A stretch of 12,923 bases of DNA. Origin: Chloroflexota bacterium. Lineage in GTDB: Bacteria > Chloroflexota > Anaerolineae > VGOG01. Position numbers and translations under genes: made by a program. Under the pieces are notes generated by a model that had not been told where the DNA came from, made no database searches, and saw only the letters and a program-made list of their open reading frames with translations. Shown piece after piece: positions 5,634 to 11,824 of the stretch. How positions within the stretch are numbered: position 1 is the stretch's first letter; each line of letters opens with the position of its first letter. The stretch lies in contig JAUWYT010000012.1 of assembly GCA_030615705.1 (NCBI GenBank), forward strand, positions 1 through 12,923, read 5' to 3'.

Positions 5634-6463
5634 GGGTTCCTCCTTCTCGGTCGATATCCAGTCCCACGGGTGGTCGGCTGAGGGCCGTTCGTATCGTCGA
5701 AGTCCACGGCCGCAAACGCCCTCGAGAGCTTGTCACTCCAGAAGGTCGGGAGTCCGTTGGACAGCATGCCCTCCCTGGCCCATCTGTAGTCGACGACGTA
5801 TGCCTTCTTCTTGCGGGCCTGGTCGCCACGGATCTTGTCGAAAGCCTCGAAGGCCCTCTCAAGCTCTGGACGGAGCTCCGGTCGGCTGAAACGCAGGTGG
5901 AGCTGCGACGGCCGCTTCATCACCACCAGATTGGCACCAGTGATGAGTGCGGGATCCACCTGCCTGGCATGCTGGGCGATGTAGATCAGGAGATGGCCCT
6001 TGTGCCGCACGATGGCCGCGAGCTTCGTCCAGTCTACGTTACCCTCGCTCATGGCCCTCCGGGCGTTGGCGTTGATTGCTGTCTCGTCTACGACCACTAC
6101 ACATGGCTTGAGCCTAGCCACGTCCCGGACCGTGTTGGCTGTCTTGACAACCCACTTTGGCAGGGCCCGCTTGGCCTGCCGGGTGAAGGCGTAGCAGGCT
6201 ACCCGCCTACCCTGTTTGTGTAGCTTCTCAGCCAGCCACCAGGCGGTCGCGGACTTCCCTTCGCCGACCTCCCCAGTGACGACGATGATCCCCTCTTTGG
6301 GCAGGACGCCCCAACTCTTGATTGGCTTGGGCTGGGCAATGGGCTTGGGAGGTGGCCCAAAGACAGCCGCGAGCTTGGAGAATTCGAGTGGCGTCAGACG
6401 CCGGAGTCGCCTGGCTATTGGCTCTAAGTTCTTGGGGAGCTTGGCTCCGTTTCCGTTTGACAT
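5630..6463 (-). CDS. Zot/HerA-like P-loop ATPase
   Basis: This 277-residue protein has a P-loop NTPase domain. Walker A is GEVGEGKS (64-71), followed by a helix with WWLAEKLHKQGRRV. Walker B is VVVVDET (122-128). A polar strand, YIAQHARQVDP (161-171), occupies the place of sensor residues, followed by LVVMKRPS and RFSRPELR. The layout resembles Zot-like and HerA/FtsK-type phage ATPases (assembly or DNA translocation) more than AAA+ or ParA proteins. No transmembrane segment is visible, unlike Zot of filamentous phages. The C-terminal 40 residues are basic and Pro/Arg-rich. The ATG at 6463 has AAAGGAGGTG just upstream. It is the first gene of a four-gene coupled unit that ends with the ParB-like protein, so a shared DNA-handling task is plausible. 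The exact role is not determined. Confidence 0.75.
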   Translation of the reverse strand: MSNGNGAKLPKNLEPIARRLRRLTPLEFSKLAAVFGPPPKPIAQPKPIKSWGVLPKEGIIVVTGEVGEGKSATAWWLAEKLHKQGRRVACYAFTRQAKRALPKWVVKTANTVRDVARLKPCVVVVDETAINANARRAMSEGNVDWTKLAAIVRHKGHLLIYIAQHARQVDPALITGANLVVMKRPSQLHLRFSRPELRPELERAFEAFDKIRGDQARKKKAYVVDYRWAREGMLSNGLPTFWSDKLSRAFAAVDFDDTNGPQPTTRGTGYRPRRRNP

Positions 6464-6503
6464 CTACACCTCCTTTGAGTTTGGCATCCAGGACAAACGT
6501 CCA

Positions 6504-6548
6504 CCACCTAGATTTACGATTCAGCCCCTCGGAGTGTGACATGGCCTC
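6504..6548 (-). repeat. 45-bp junction repeat, copy A
   Basis: This segment matches 10512-10556 at about 37 of 45 positions, in the same orientation. In one frame both copies end an ORF with HVTxxGAES and a TAA stop; in another frame both start with an ATG reading MSxxxGLxRxSxW. It lies between the cluster of tiny genes and the ATPase gene. Confidence 0.75.
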
Positions 6549-6615
6549 TGCGTCGATACTCTGGGAAGAGTATCCAGTCACTTACTGTGGTTTGAGCGAT
6601 TCCGCCTCTTTCCAT
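6514..6615 (-). CDS. Possible 33-residue protein
   Basis: This short ORF starts inside the basic-protein gene, with GGAAGG nine bases before its ATG, and runs through the palindrome at 6555-6574 to TAA at 6514. Its end (GHVTLRGAES) matches the end of the YkgJ-like protein (AHVTRPGAES) because of the 45-bp repeat. It could be a true overlapping gene, or the leftover 3' end of a larger gene that once resembled 10522-10917. There is no other evidence for expression. Confidence 0.3.
   Translation of the reverse strand: MERGGIAQTTVSDWILFPEYRRRGHVTLRGAES
6555..6574 (-). promoter_or_regulatory. GATACTCT palindrome, site 1
   Basis: On the minus strand it reads GATACTCTTCCCAGAGTATC: a perfect 8-bp inverted repeat with a 4-base centre. 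It starts four bases after the stop of the basic 46-residue protein and about 90 bases before the ATPase ATG. It is one of six copies. Confidence 0.75.
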
Positions 6616-6718
6616 GGTGCTTGACCTTCCGCCTACGTCGGGGCCTGTCCTGGGGCGGTAATGAGTTTGTGGCCTGCACCCACCGAGGCTTGACCCACCG
6701 ACCCTTTCTCGGACTCAT
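6578..6718 (-). CDS. Very basic 46-residue protein
   Basis: This protein is rich in Arg, Lys and His: about 20 of 46 residues are basic and there is one acidic residue. It has a tryptophan pair in a short repeat (GRWVKPRWVQ, 6-15) and a RPRRRRKVKHHGKRRNR block near the C-terminus. AGAGGTG lies six bases before the ATG. The product probably binds DNA or RNA through charge, or is a small structured nucleoprotein; no family is recognised. The gene is bracketed by two copies of the GATACTCT palindrome (site 2 upstream, site 1 downstream), the only gene here with a copy on each side. It is short, but start signal, composition and placement all support it. Confidence 0.6.
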   Translation of the reverse strand: MSPRKGRWVKPRWVQATNSLPPQDRPRRRRKVKHHGKRRNRSNHSK

Positions 6719-6735
6719 GATGCACACCTCTCAGT

Positions 6736-6755
6736 GATACTCTCCTGAGAGTATC
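6736..6755 (-). promoter_or_regulatory. GATACTCT palindrome, site 2
   Basis: On the minus strand it reads GATACTCTCAGGAGAGTATC, the most regular copy, with 9-bp arms and a 2-base centre. It lies five bases after the stop of the Cys4 mini-protein and 17 bases before the ATG of the basic protein; AGAGGTG sits between the site and that ATG. Confidence 0.8.
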
Positions 6756-6760
6756 TAGTC

Positions 6761-6916
6761 CTACCGCACTTCTGTAAGGACCTTACCGCCCGGCTCTCTA
6801 GCCGAACAGGCAACGGACCGAACAGTCATAGGCAAGTCCCACTTGTTACACCACGGAGTCTTTCCCAGGAAGCGAATTTGTATGTGTCTGCACCCATCGC
6901 AAACTTCGGTTTTCAT
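6761..6916 (-). CDS. Cys4 mini-protein (51 aa)
   Basis: This tiny protein has four cysteines in the order C-x2-C (6, 9), PWC (23) and C (37), with a conserved-looking ending SAREPGG. Small proteins of the form CxxC, then WC, then C-x-E are common among phage zinc-binding proteins of unknown function. Two ATG codons are adjacent (6919 and 6916); the second sits at a better distance from AGAGGAGG. It lies between gene 6975-7265 and the basic protein. Zinc binding is inferred from cysteine spacing. Confidence 0.6.
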   Translation of the reverse strand: MKTEVCDGCRHIQIRFLGKTPWCNKWDLPMTVRSVACSAREPGGKVLTEVR

Positions 6917-6974
6917 CATCCCTCCTCTGATCGTAGATGGTAGGGTTGCGTGGCTGCGGAACTCTACGCCACAC

Positions 6975-7265
6975 CTACAGGCGAAGAGCCTCCTCCCACT
7001 CCTCTGCGGGCATCCAACGCACCATTGTCCCTTCTGGCATTGACCCAGGGCCGATGTTTGTCAGGGGCATACCTAAGAGTAGTTTCCGTGTCCACTCCCG
7101 CCACGCCGCATCCTTCCGCTTGTTCTCTGCCCATGCTTTGCGTAGCTCGCCGCAAAGCCAACCAGCATCCTCAATGACGCAAGGAATACCTGCGAGGTGT
7201 TGCTCAGGAGAGCAGTCGGTCATTGCCAAGGCTATCTCAATCCTGGATAGTCGCTCTTCGTTCAT
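6975..7265 (-). CDS. Hypothetical helical protein
   Basis: The product is about 96 residues and mostly helical, with a central Trp/Lys/Arg-rich helix (LRKAWAENKRKDAAWREWTRKLLLG) and two N-terminal cysteines (DCSPEQ, IPCVIEDAGWLCGEL). Two ATG codons are adjacent (7268, 7265); AAGGAGG six bases upstream favours 7265. It overlaps the preceding gene by about 29 bases, more than the usual 1-4. No family is recognised. Confidence 0.65.
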   Translation of the reverse strand: MNEERLSRIEIALAMTDCSPEQHLAGIPCVIEDAGWLCGELRKAWAENKRKDAAWREWTRKLLLGMPLTNIGPGSMPEGTMVRWMPAEEWEEALRL

Positions 7266-7548
7266 CATTCGCCTCCTTACGGTTTCCGCTATGGGCGCCC
7301 GGGTATCGGGAGGACGGGAGGTACCCTATACCATCGGCTCTGACCAAGAGGACCAACTCCGCATCAAGGTCGCGCCAAATGTCGTGTTCGCGCTTGATGG
7401 CCTCTTCTCGGGTGTCGAACGGTCCACGGTACGTTGGCGTCATTGTTATGACGGTAAAATAGGCAAGTGCCTCCTGACCGATCTCCAGGATCCCCCAGGT
7501 GTCCGCATCATTCAGACCGACCATGTAGTACACACGTCTTGTTGCCAT
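7237..7548 (-). CDS. Hypothetical protein
   Basis: The product has 103 residues. The N-terminal half looks like an alternating beta sheet (RRVYYMVGLND, LAYFTVITMTP) with a following helix (TREEAIKREHDIWRDLDAE) and strand (LVLLVRADG). A single small alpha/beta domain is likely. The C-terminal 25 residues are charged. GAGGTG lies close upstream of the ATG and overlaps the stop of the previous gene by context. No family is recognised. Confidence 0.7.
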   Translation of the reverse strand: MATRRVYYMVGLNDADTWGILEIGQEALAYFTVITMTPTYRGPFDTREEAIKREHDIWRDLDAELVLLVRADGIGYLPSSRYPGAHSGNRKEANDERRATIQD

Positions 7549-7557
7549 TTTGACACC

Positions 7558-7863
7558 TCAATCCTGTCTCCTCATGATGCGCTCGACGTATCTTCGCGCT
7601 TCTCGCTCAGTGACGTGTCTTCCAAGATGTCTTCTAAGTTCAGCGAGCACGCCGGGGGCAATAATTACTTCGGCTTCTTCAGTGATATCTTTGATCGCGC
7701 ACGGTCTACACTGGAGACTGTCGCCATCACTTATCATGCTCTGGCATGTTGGCCCTAGCCACATATCTGTCCCGCACAAGGAGCACCTGTAGACTTTGGC
7801 ACCAAGGACAGGGTCTTTGAGGGCCCACGTCGGTTCACCGACGATTACCTTGCTCCTAGCCAT
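7558..7863 (-). CDS. Putative zinc-binding protein
   Basis: This 101-residue protein has CSLC (27-30), C40 and CRPC (52-55), a likely zinc ribbon or knuckle. The C-terminus is a helical basic segment (AELRRHLGRHVTEREARRYVERIMRRQ). GGGAGG lies three bases before the ATG, and the site-3 palindrome is just upstream. The combination suggests nucleic-acid binding, but no family is assigned. Confidence 0.7.
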   Translation of the reverse strand: MARSKVIVGEPTWALKDPVLGAKVYRCSLCGTDMWLGPTCQSMISDGDSLQCRPCAIKDITEEAEVIIAPGVLAELRRHLGRHVTEREARRYVERIMRRQD

Positions 7864-7877
7864 ACGCCTCCCGCCCG

Positions 7878-7897
7878 GATACTCCCCTCAGAGTGGC
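7878..7897 (-). promoter_or_regulatory. GATACTCT palindrome, site 3 (degenerate)
   Basis: On the minus strand it reads GCCACTCTGAGGGGAGTATC. The right arm is intact; the left arm differs at two bases. It occupies most of the short gap between the stop of 7897-8292 and the start of 7558-7863, overlapping that stop by one base. Confidence 0.6.
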
Positions 7898-8292
7898 TAC
7901 CCTTTTGGATTACCACCTTCCAAGCGGCTCCACTCTTGCTCTACCCAGGCATCCGCCATGATCTTCAAGCCTTCGTATTGAGCCAACTGGCCAGCGGCCT
8001 CCCACCACCCCTTTCCTGCCATAGACACCCAGCGCTCGGAGCTGCCGGGCAGCCTGGTGCCTTCGCCGTCACGATCCCTGTAGATCGAGATTGTGTTGTC
8101 CCCACCCTCCGAGTACATACGGAGAGACGTCATCGACCTGGGCGGCGACATCTTTGCCTCACGAAGCAGGAGAAGAGCGATCTGGTACACCCACCACAGA
8201 TCGCCGCTCTCCACACTCATGTAGAAGGTGCCCTTCTCGTGCTCTATCTTGATTAGACACCACTCTTGGCCATGGCCGTACTGGTCACTCAT
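7897..8292 (-). CDS. Hypothetical protein
   Basis: The product has 131 residues. The start is a polar segment, then a possible beta hairpin (EWCLIKIEHEKGTFYMSVESGD), a hydrophobic helix (WWVYQIALLLLREAKM, 33-48), a charged strand (ISIYRDRDGEG) and a final amphipathic helix with many Trp. The hydrophobic helix is short and charged at one end, so a membrane segment is not assured. GGAG lies seven bases before the ATG. No family is recognised. Confidence 0.7.
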   Translation of the reverse strand: MSDQYGHGQEWCLIKIEHEKGTFYMSVESGDLWWVYQIALLLLREAKMSPPRSMTSLRMYSEGGDNTISIYRDRDGEGTRLPGSSERWVSMAGKGWWEAAGQLAQYEGLKIMADAWVEQEWSRLEGGNPKG

Positions 8293-8345
8293 GGTCTATC
8301 TCCAGACCTCCTGTGTCCGACACTCAGGAAGAATGTTGGTTACTT

Positions 8346-8603
8346 TCAGGCTTTATTTGGGCGTTCTACGCGCTGCAATCGAAGTTCATGCTCTAGTCGG
8401 GCAGCCAGCATACGTGTCCCACCCGCAAAAGTGCCGCGAGACCTTGTCGCTTCCTGCCTGAGCCAATCCGCGACTAGCCACAGGGAAGCCTCCTTGCCAG
8501 AACCATCCGTGAAGTCATCGACTAGATTCATGGCGTTGTACTCCGTGTCGATTGCCTCATTCGTGAACCGCTTGTATCTGGTGAATGCCACTTCATCAGT
8601 CAT
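8346..8603 (-). CDS. Hypothetical helical protein
   Basis: An 85-residue all-helical protein with a Lys/Arg-rich start (FTRYKRFTNEA) and a Trp/Leu-rich centre (ASLWLVADWLRQEATR). Its ATG overlaps the stop of the preceding gene (ATGA), with AAGGAG just upstream, so the two are coupled. Function unknown. Confidence 0.7.
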   Translation of the reverse strand: MTDEVAFTRYKRFTNEAIDTEYNAMNLVDDFTDGSGKEASLWLVADWLRQEATRSRGTFAGGTRMLAARLEHELRLQRVERPNKA

Positions 8604-9001
8604 GACTCTCCTTGGTACAGGACTTCATGGTCATCGACATCAAAGTCATGACACAACTGCCCTGTGGCTTCTAGGTAGCATCGGATTGGGTCCTCTCCCA
8701 AGATACCAGCCTCATATAAGGCGGCCCGGAGCTCCAGGACAGACTTGATAAACCCGTGCTCCCGAGGCTCTAAACCAGGGCGGAGCACGAGGTCGGAAGT
8801 CCGGGTAAGCTCCGTGTCGGCCTTGGCGATCTCCTCAGGTATTTGGTCGGGGTTCCGGTCCACATGGCACGCGCAGGGGCAGAAGATGGTCTTACCATCC
8901 CAGGCTTGAAAGATCGGACCCTGGGGGCACGCTGCGTGGACTATCGCCCATGGGCTCTGGCAACCGATGGACAGTTGGGTTACCGGGATAGGCTCAGTCA
9001 T
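8600..9001 (-). CDS. Cys-rich hypothetical protein
   Basis: The product has 133 residues with cysteines at 14, 25 and in CPCACH (41-46), followed by a long helical part (EEIAKADTELTRTSD, then FIKSVLELRAALYEAGI) and two late cysteines. A metal site in the first 46 residues is likely. The ATG at 9001 is chosen because GGAG from the site-4 palindrome lies six bases upstream; a TTG at 9016 would also be open. No family is recognised. Confidence 0.7.
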   Translation of the reverse strand: MTEPIPVTQLSIGCQSPWAIVHAACPQGPIFQAWDGKTIFCPCACHVDRNPDQIPEEIAKADTELTRTSDLVLRPGLEPREHGFIKSVLELRAALYEAGILGEDPIRCYLEATGQLCHDFDVDDHEVLYQGES

Positions 9002-9003
9002 CG

Positions 9004-9023
9004 GATACTCCTGCAAGAGTGTC
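9004..9023 (-). promoter_or_regulatory. GATACTCT palindrome, site 4
   Basis: On the minus strand it reads GACACTCTTGCAGGAGTATC; the GGAG in its right arm is the SD of 8600-9001, six bases before the ATG. It lies at the 3' side of a 100-base gap. Confidence 0.75.
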
Positions 9024-9117
9024 TTAATTGTAGTCGAGAAAGCCTCAGAAGGCTACTCAACACGGCCTTTTGACGAATTCCGGCTGCTGCTCACCCTACG
9101 GGTTGCGACGATTACCG
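9017..9117 (-). other. 100-base gap upstream of 8600-9001
   Basis: The gap holds the left part of the site-4 palindrome, a weak stem AGCCT-TCTG-AGGCT and a TACAAT that could be a -10, with no convincing -35. I see no gene in it. It may carry a promoter for the genes below. Confidence 0.3.
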
Positions 9118-9606
9118 TTACGGCATTTTCCTTGGAGATAACCGGCGCCTTCTGATTCCCAAGACCTGATATCCACGGGCCCAGATGGATTGTAGGTTTC
9201 GCTCGAGTCGCGTGCCGATCTCTTTGTAGGTGAGTCCGTCGCTGACCATTTGGCGGATCGTAGCGTCCTCTTCAGGGGTAAAGGGCACCCTGGTAAAGCG
9301 CACCTTGTGCCCTAGCTCTAGGGCCTTGAGAAAGGCCTCACCTTGCCTCAAGTCTGCCATGGCAGCACCGACGTAAAAACGCTTCTTTGCCCAACGCTCA
9401 GTGCGGAAACCAAAGTCAACCCCATTTATTATGTGAAGGACCACACGATAGGGGGCAGTTGAATAAATAATGGCTCGCCACCGATTAGCGTTCCACCCAG
9501 CCACCAGCAAACGGGTTTCAGCTAGCCGTGCCATGCGCACGAGATCGGAATGCGGCGCCTTTCGCAGGGACGAAGTAACGCAATGCCGGACGATATACTC
9601 ACTCAT
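9118..9606 (-). CDS. Protein with Myb/SANT-like C-terminal HTH
   Basis: The product has 162 residues. The C-terminal third (about 108-151) reads FTPEEDATIRQMVSDGLTY, then KEIGTRLERNLQSIWARGY, matching the layout of a Myb/SANT or HTH-like DNA-binding domain (F-T-x-E-E-D start, then x-I-x-x-x-L-x-R). The N-terminus is of unknown type with a core strand (WRAIIYSTAPYRVVLHIING). The tail is basic. A short gap separates it from the Xre-like gene. The start is GAGAG-preceded, a weak SD. DNA binding is likely; the target is unknown. Confidence 0.7.
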   Translation of the reverse strand: MSEYIVRHCVTSSLRKAPHSDLVRMARLAETRLLVAGWNANRWRAIIYSTAPYRVVLHIINGVDFGFRTERWAKKRFYVGAAMADLRQGEAFLKALELGHKVRFTRVPFTPEEDATIRQMVSDGLTYKEIGTRLERNLQSIWARGYQVLGIRRRRLSPRKMP

Positions 9607-9618
9607 GGTCTCTCTCTG

Positions 9619-9888
9619 TCACAGCTTTAGTCCATAGTGAATCAACGAGCCGATGCCCAGCCGCACCCTGCCAGCAACCTCGTTCCTTCTCTCAGGGTCT
9701 TCCCTGAGCTTCTTGGTTGCTAGGTAGAGCGCGTTGATTACATCCCGGTGCAGCCCCACCGGTCTGGTCCGTCCGCTCAACCACCTGGAAACCGTGAACG
9801 GCGCCACGCGCATGGCCCGGGCCAGGTCGGACTCCTTGAACCCGAAGGCCTTTAGCACTTCCCGGACTTGCTCTATCTGCGTTACCAT
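9619..9888 (-). CDS. Xre/Cro-like helix-turn-helix protein
   Basis: This 89-residue protein has a Cro/C1-type HTH in its first half: ESDLARAMRVAPFTVSRWLSG (residues 19-39, recognition helix around PFTVSRWL), a turn TRPVG and a following helix. Size and layout fit a small phage regulator, either a repressor or an activator. There is no dimer or sensor domain. GGGAG lies five bases before the ATG, and that ATG overlaps the stop of a 19-codon upstream ORF. It is the only clear regulator in this part of the genome and so the first candidate for binding the GATACTCT palindromes; that link is not shown. Confidence 0.8.
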   Translation of the reverse strand: MVTQIEQVREVLKAFGFKESDLARAMRVAPFTVSRWLSGRTRPVGLHRDVINALYLATKKLREDPERRNEVAGRVRLGIGSLIHYGLKL

Positions 9889-9941
9889 ATGCGCTCCCAG
9901 TAGGTTTCAGGCCAGGATGTCATTGGTGGGCCCTCAATCAT
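9882..9941 (-). CDS. Possible 19-residue leader peptide
   Basis: A short ORF (MIEGPPMTSWPETYWERIW) begins with a strong GGAGG six bases upstream and ends inside the start of the Xre-like gene. Three of 19 residues are Trp. It could couple translation to the regulator gene or act as an attenuator; it may also be chance. No family. Confidence 0.35.
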   Translation of the reverse strand: MIEGPPMTSWPETYWERIW

Positions 9942-9951
9942 CTCTGCCCTC

Positions 9952-10170
9952 CTATAGCTTATCGATGGTCGTGTTGATAGCAAAAGGTGGCTGGATCCGG
10001 CGCAGGAGCTTTTGGGCCTCTTCTACCGAGATTCTAGGGTTTGTCTGGATGAAGATGGCGAGGGTCTTCTCTTTGAAATGGGTCTGCTCTGCGGTCCGAA
10101 CTGCTTGGAGCATCAGCAGCAGTTCCTCTTCGGAGATATTGTCACAGTGGATCATTACATTCACTTCCAT
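9952..10170 (-). CDS. Hypothetical small helical protein
   Basis: A 72-residue protein with an acidic helix (ISEEELLLMLQAVRTAEQ) and a second helix (RISVEEAQKLLRRIQ) joined by a beta strand (KTLAIFIQTNP). It ends NTTIDKL. GGGAGG lies eleven bases before the ATG. Function unknown. Confidence 0.65.
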   Translation of the reverse strand: MEVNVMIHCDNISEEELLLMLQAVRTAEQTHFKEKTLAIFIQTNPRISVEEAQKLLRRIQPPFAINTTIDKL

Positions 10171-10246
10171 GGACCCTACCTCCCTCTTAGTGCCTGTACG
10201 GCAAGTCGCACCAGGGCTTTCCTGGGAATAACCGCCTGGCGGCCTC

Positions 10247-10501
10247 CTAGGGGAGCTTGTTGCCTAATGTTGCGACTCTTTCGGGGCCCCAATAAGGATC
10301 CTCGTAATAGGCAGCCCAGGTGGGGGCCTGTTTGCGGAGCACTGCGGCTACCACCAGGGTGTCAGTGGCTGCCTTTCCCCACCACCTTGCCCCCTCCGTG
10401 GTCAAGCCCAGGAGGAAGGGGTCGTTCTGGAAGGTTCCCTGTCTGTGTAAAATGATGGTCCCAGCCTTTGATGTTCTTCTGTTCATTTCATCGGCAACCA
10501 T
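10247..10501 (-). CDS. Hypothetical protein
   Basis: An 84-residue protein with a strand-rich start (GTIILHRQGTFQ), a Gly/Trp turn (EGARWWGKAATD), a hydrophobic helix (TLVVAAVLRKQAP) and aromatic residues near the end (YYEDPYWGP). GGGAGG lies six bases before the ATG. No family. The gene is preceded by copy B of the 45-bp repeat. Confidence 0.65.
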   Translation of the reverse strand: MVADEMNRRTSKAGTIILHRQGTFQNDPFLLGLTTEGARWWGKAATDTLVVAAVLRKQAPTWAAYYEDPYWGPERVATLGNKLP

Positions 10502-10511
10502 AGATTGCCTC

Positions 10512-10556
10512 CCAGCTAGAATTACGACTCAGCCCCCGGGCGCGTGACATGGGCTC
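10512..10556 (-). repeat. 45-bp junction repeat, copy B
   Basis: Second copy of the repeat at 6504-6548 (about 37/45 identical). Here it encodes the last residues of the YkgJ-like protein (HVTRPGAES, TAA). The overlapping ATG opens a 20-codon ORF that ends in the start region of the next gene. Confidence 0.75.
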
Positions 10557-10917
10557 TTTTCCATGACTGGTACTGTTTGTAGGCGTGGGTGCAGATGCCT
10601 CGGCGACACGCAACGGGCCGCAGACTGTATATTGTGCACTGCTTATCAGGGCCGAGGAACTGGCATGGGTTCAGCCCCTCATAGAATCCCTTAGCGATGC
10701 CTGTATTCTCTCTACCGTAGGTGAAGTTCCCTACTGGCCTTCCAGTTGCCTGAGCCACCCGCTCCGCCTCTCCTGGTGCCCAGTAGGTGGTGCCCCAGTG
10801 ACAGCAGTAATAGTGATAGGGACACCCTTCGCACAGGTTGACACCCTCTAGGAGGCCTCGATCCAGATCCCTGAAGTAATAGGGCAACTTTGCTCTATTT
10901 ACGAGCTTTGGTCGCAT
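10522..10917 (-). CDS. YkgJ-like cysteine-cluster protein
   Basis: The product has 131 residues with cysteines at 29, 32, 38, 39, 85, 94, 104 and 109. The pattern C-x2-C-x5-CC, then C-x8-C-TIY-x2-RP-x2-C-R matches the YkgJ/FliB-type zinc- or iron-cluster family, which also occurs as a fragment in flagellin lysine methylases. The rest is short, so it is not a methylase by itself. The GGAG before the ATG belongs to the site-5 palindrome. A role in phage biology is unknown; metal-linked redox or host-modifying function is only a guess. Confidence 0.75.
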   Translation of the reverse strand: MRPKLVNRAKLPYYFRDLDRGLLEGVNLCEGCPYHYYCCHWGTTYWAPGEAERVAQATGRPVGNFTYGRENTGIAKGFYEGLNPCQFLGPDKQCTIYSLRPVACRRGICTHAYKQYQSWKRAHVTRPGAES

Positions 10918-10919
10918 TG

Positions 10920-10939
10920 TATACTCCTCACAGAGTATC
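10920..10939 (-). promoter_or_regulatory. GATACTCT palindrome, site 5
   Basis: On the minus strand it reads GATACTCTGTGAGGAGTATA, overlapping the last codons and TGA of 10928-11128; the GGAG in its right arm is the SD of 10522-10917, six bases before that ATG. Confidence 0.75.
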
Positions 10940-11128
10940 CATCTCCTTGAGCTTCACCACCACCGATGGCGGTTTGCCAGTCTCCTCATGCACGCTGTCT
11001 AGGTACTTGCTCACAAGCCTTACTCCATCCTCATGGCCATAGATAGCGGCAACGAATTCTCCGTCCCGCCAGACCTCCACAATCGTTTCAAGTAATAGAC
11101 TGTGCGGCTTTACCTTGAAGCTAATCAT
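10928..11128 (-). CDS. Hypothetical small alpha/beta protein
   Basis: A protein of about 66 residues with a beta hairpin (LLLETIVEVWRDGEFVAAIYG) and a helix (EDGVRLVSKYLDSVHEE), then a strand (SVVVKLKEM). ATG at 11128 is preferred over GTG at 11134 because GGAG sits nine bases upstream. The stop lies inside the site-5 palindrome. No family. Confidence 0.65.
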   Translation of the reverse strand: MISFKVKPHSLLLETIVEVWRDGEFVAAIYGHEDGVRLVSKYLDSVHEETGKPPSVVVKLKEMDTL

Positions 11129-11133
11129 GTCCA

Positions 11134-11814
11134 CTATCTCCGTTTTCTGTAGAAGGAGCGTATGGGGGAGGGTTCAGGAGGCGCCTGGACCTTGCTGGCT
11201 CGTGGCTTGCGTGATCTTTCGACCTGTGTCTCCTTGTCCAAGGCCAGCTTCGCCCATTGGTAGAAACGGCGGAACCTCTCCCGGTCGACAGCCTGGTACA
11301 TAGCCTGGACTGCTGGGTGGGAGTACCACCCAGGCAGGTTCAGCATGGCGCAGTAATGGCTGGGGAAATTGCAGGACGGGTGCAGGTCATCCCACCTCTT
11401 CCAGCCAGGGAAGACGTCCACCAGCTCCTCGGGCCAATCCTGGGACTTAGTGACGGGACAGAATTGGGCGTAGCCGGGGTTTTGGCTGATAACCTCTGCT
11501 TTGGAATGGTAGGCACGGCAGTCATCGTCGTGGTCATGGAGCCAGGAGTGGGAGCAATTGGCGTGTCCCTGGCTCCACTCGGGCTCCTGGAAGACGCAGC
11601 TTGCACACCGATTGCCAGAGGGAGGTTGTGGACCCGCGTCCCTCTGTTCCGATAGGCGAGGCGGTACCGCCGGCGGAAGCCAGGAGAATGCCTCCCTGAC
11701 CGAGGTGTACACCCAACCGCGTTCCAACGTGCCGAGGAGCATCTCCCCGTCGCCGTAATTCCGGGCTATCTTGCCGTCACGTGTGTAATGGACGTCCGGC
11801 TCTCTTTCAGGCAA
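11134..11814 (-). CDS. Cys/His-rich hypothetical protein
   Basis: A 226-residue protein with cysteines at 70, 73, 87, 99, 119, 148 and 155 and a His/Asp block (HSWLHDHDDDCRAYH). One or more metal sites are likely. The C-terminus (about 195-226) is basic and Pro/Ser-rich. The start is TTG at 11814 with GAGG eight bases upstream; an in-frame stop just before it rules out most other starts. Coordination chemistry and function are not recognised. Confidence 0.65.
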   Translation of the reverse strand: MPEREPDVHYTRDGKIARNYGDGEMLLGTLERGWVYTSVREAFSWLPPAVPPRLSEQRDAGPQPPSGNRCASCVFQEPEWSQGHANCSHSWLHDHDDDCRAYHSKAEVISQNPGYAQFCPVTKSQDWPEELVDVFPGWKRWDDLHPSCNFPSHYCAMLNLPGWYSHPAVQAMYQAVDRERFRRFYQWAKLALDKETQVERSRKPRASKVQAPPEPSPIRSFYRKRR

Positions 11815-11824
11815 TTGTGCGCCC

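Noticed and set aside
2711..6463. Classical ParABS plasmid partition locus
   Set aside because: No ParA-type Walker motif in the adjacent ATPase, and no parS-like repeat cluster seen next to the ParB-like gene.
6228..6581. 117-codon minus-strand ORF overlapping the ATPase start
   Set aside because: Most of it lies inside the ATPase in another frame; only its first residues share the 45-bp repeat.
6937..7758. Plus-strand ORF of 273 codons
   Set aside because: Antisense to three minus-strand genes with SDs and normal protein composition; its product is Ser/Arg-rich with no domain.
11313..11333. CTGGGTGG-gagta-CCACCCAG hairpin as a regulatory site
   Set aside because: It is in the middle of gene 11134-11814 and explained by its codons (PGWYSHP); no second copy found.
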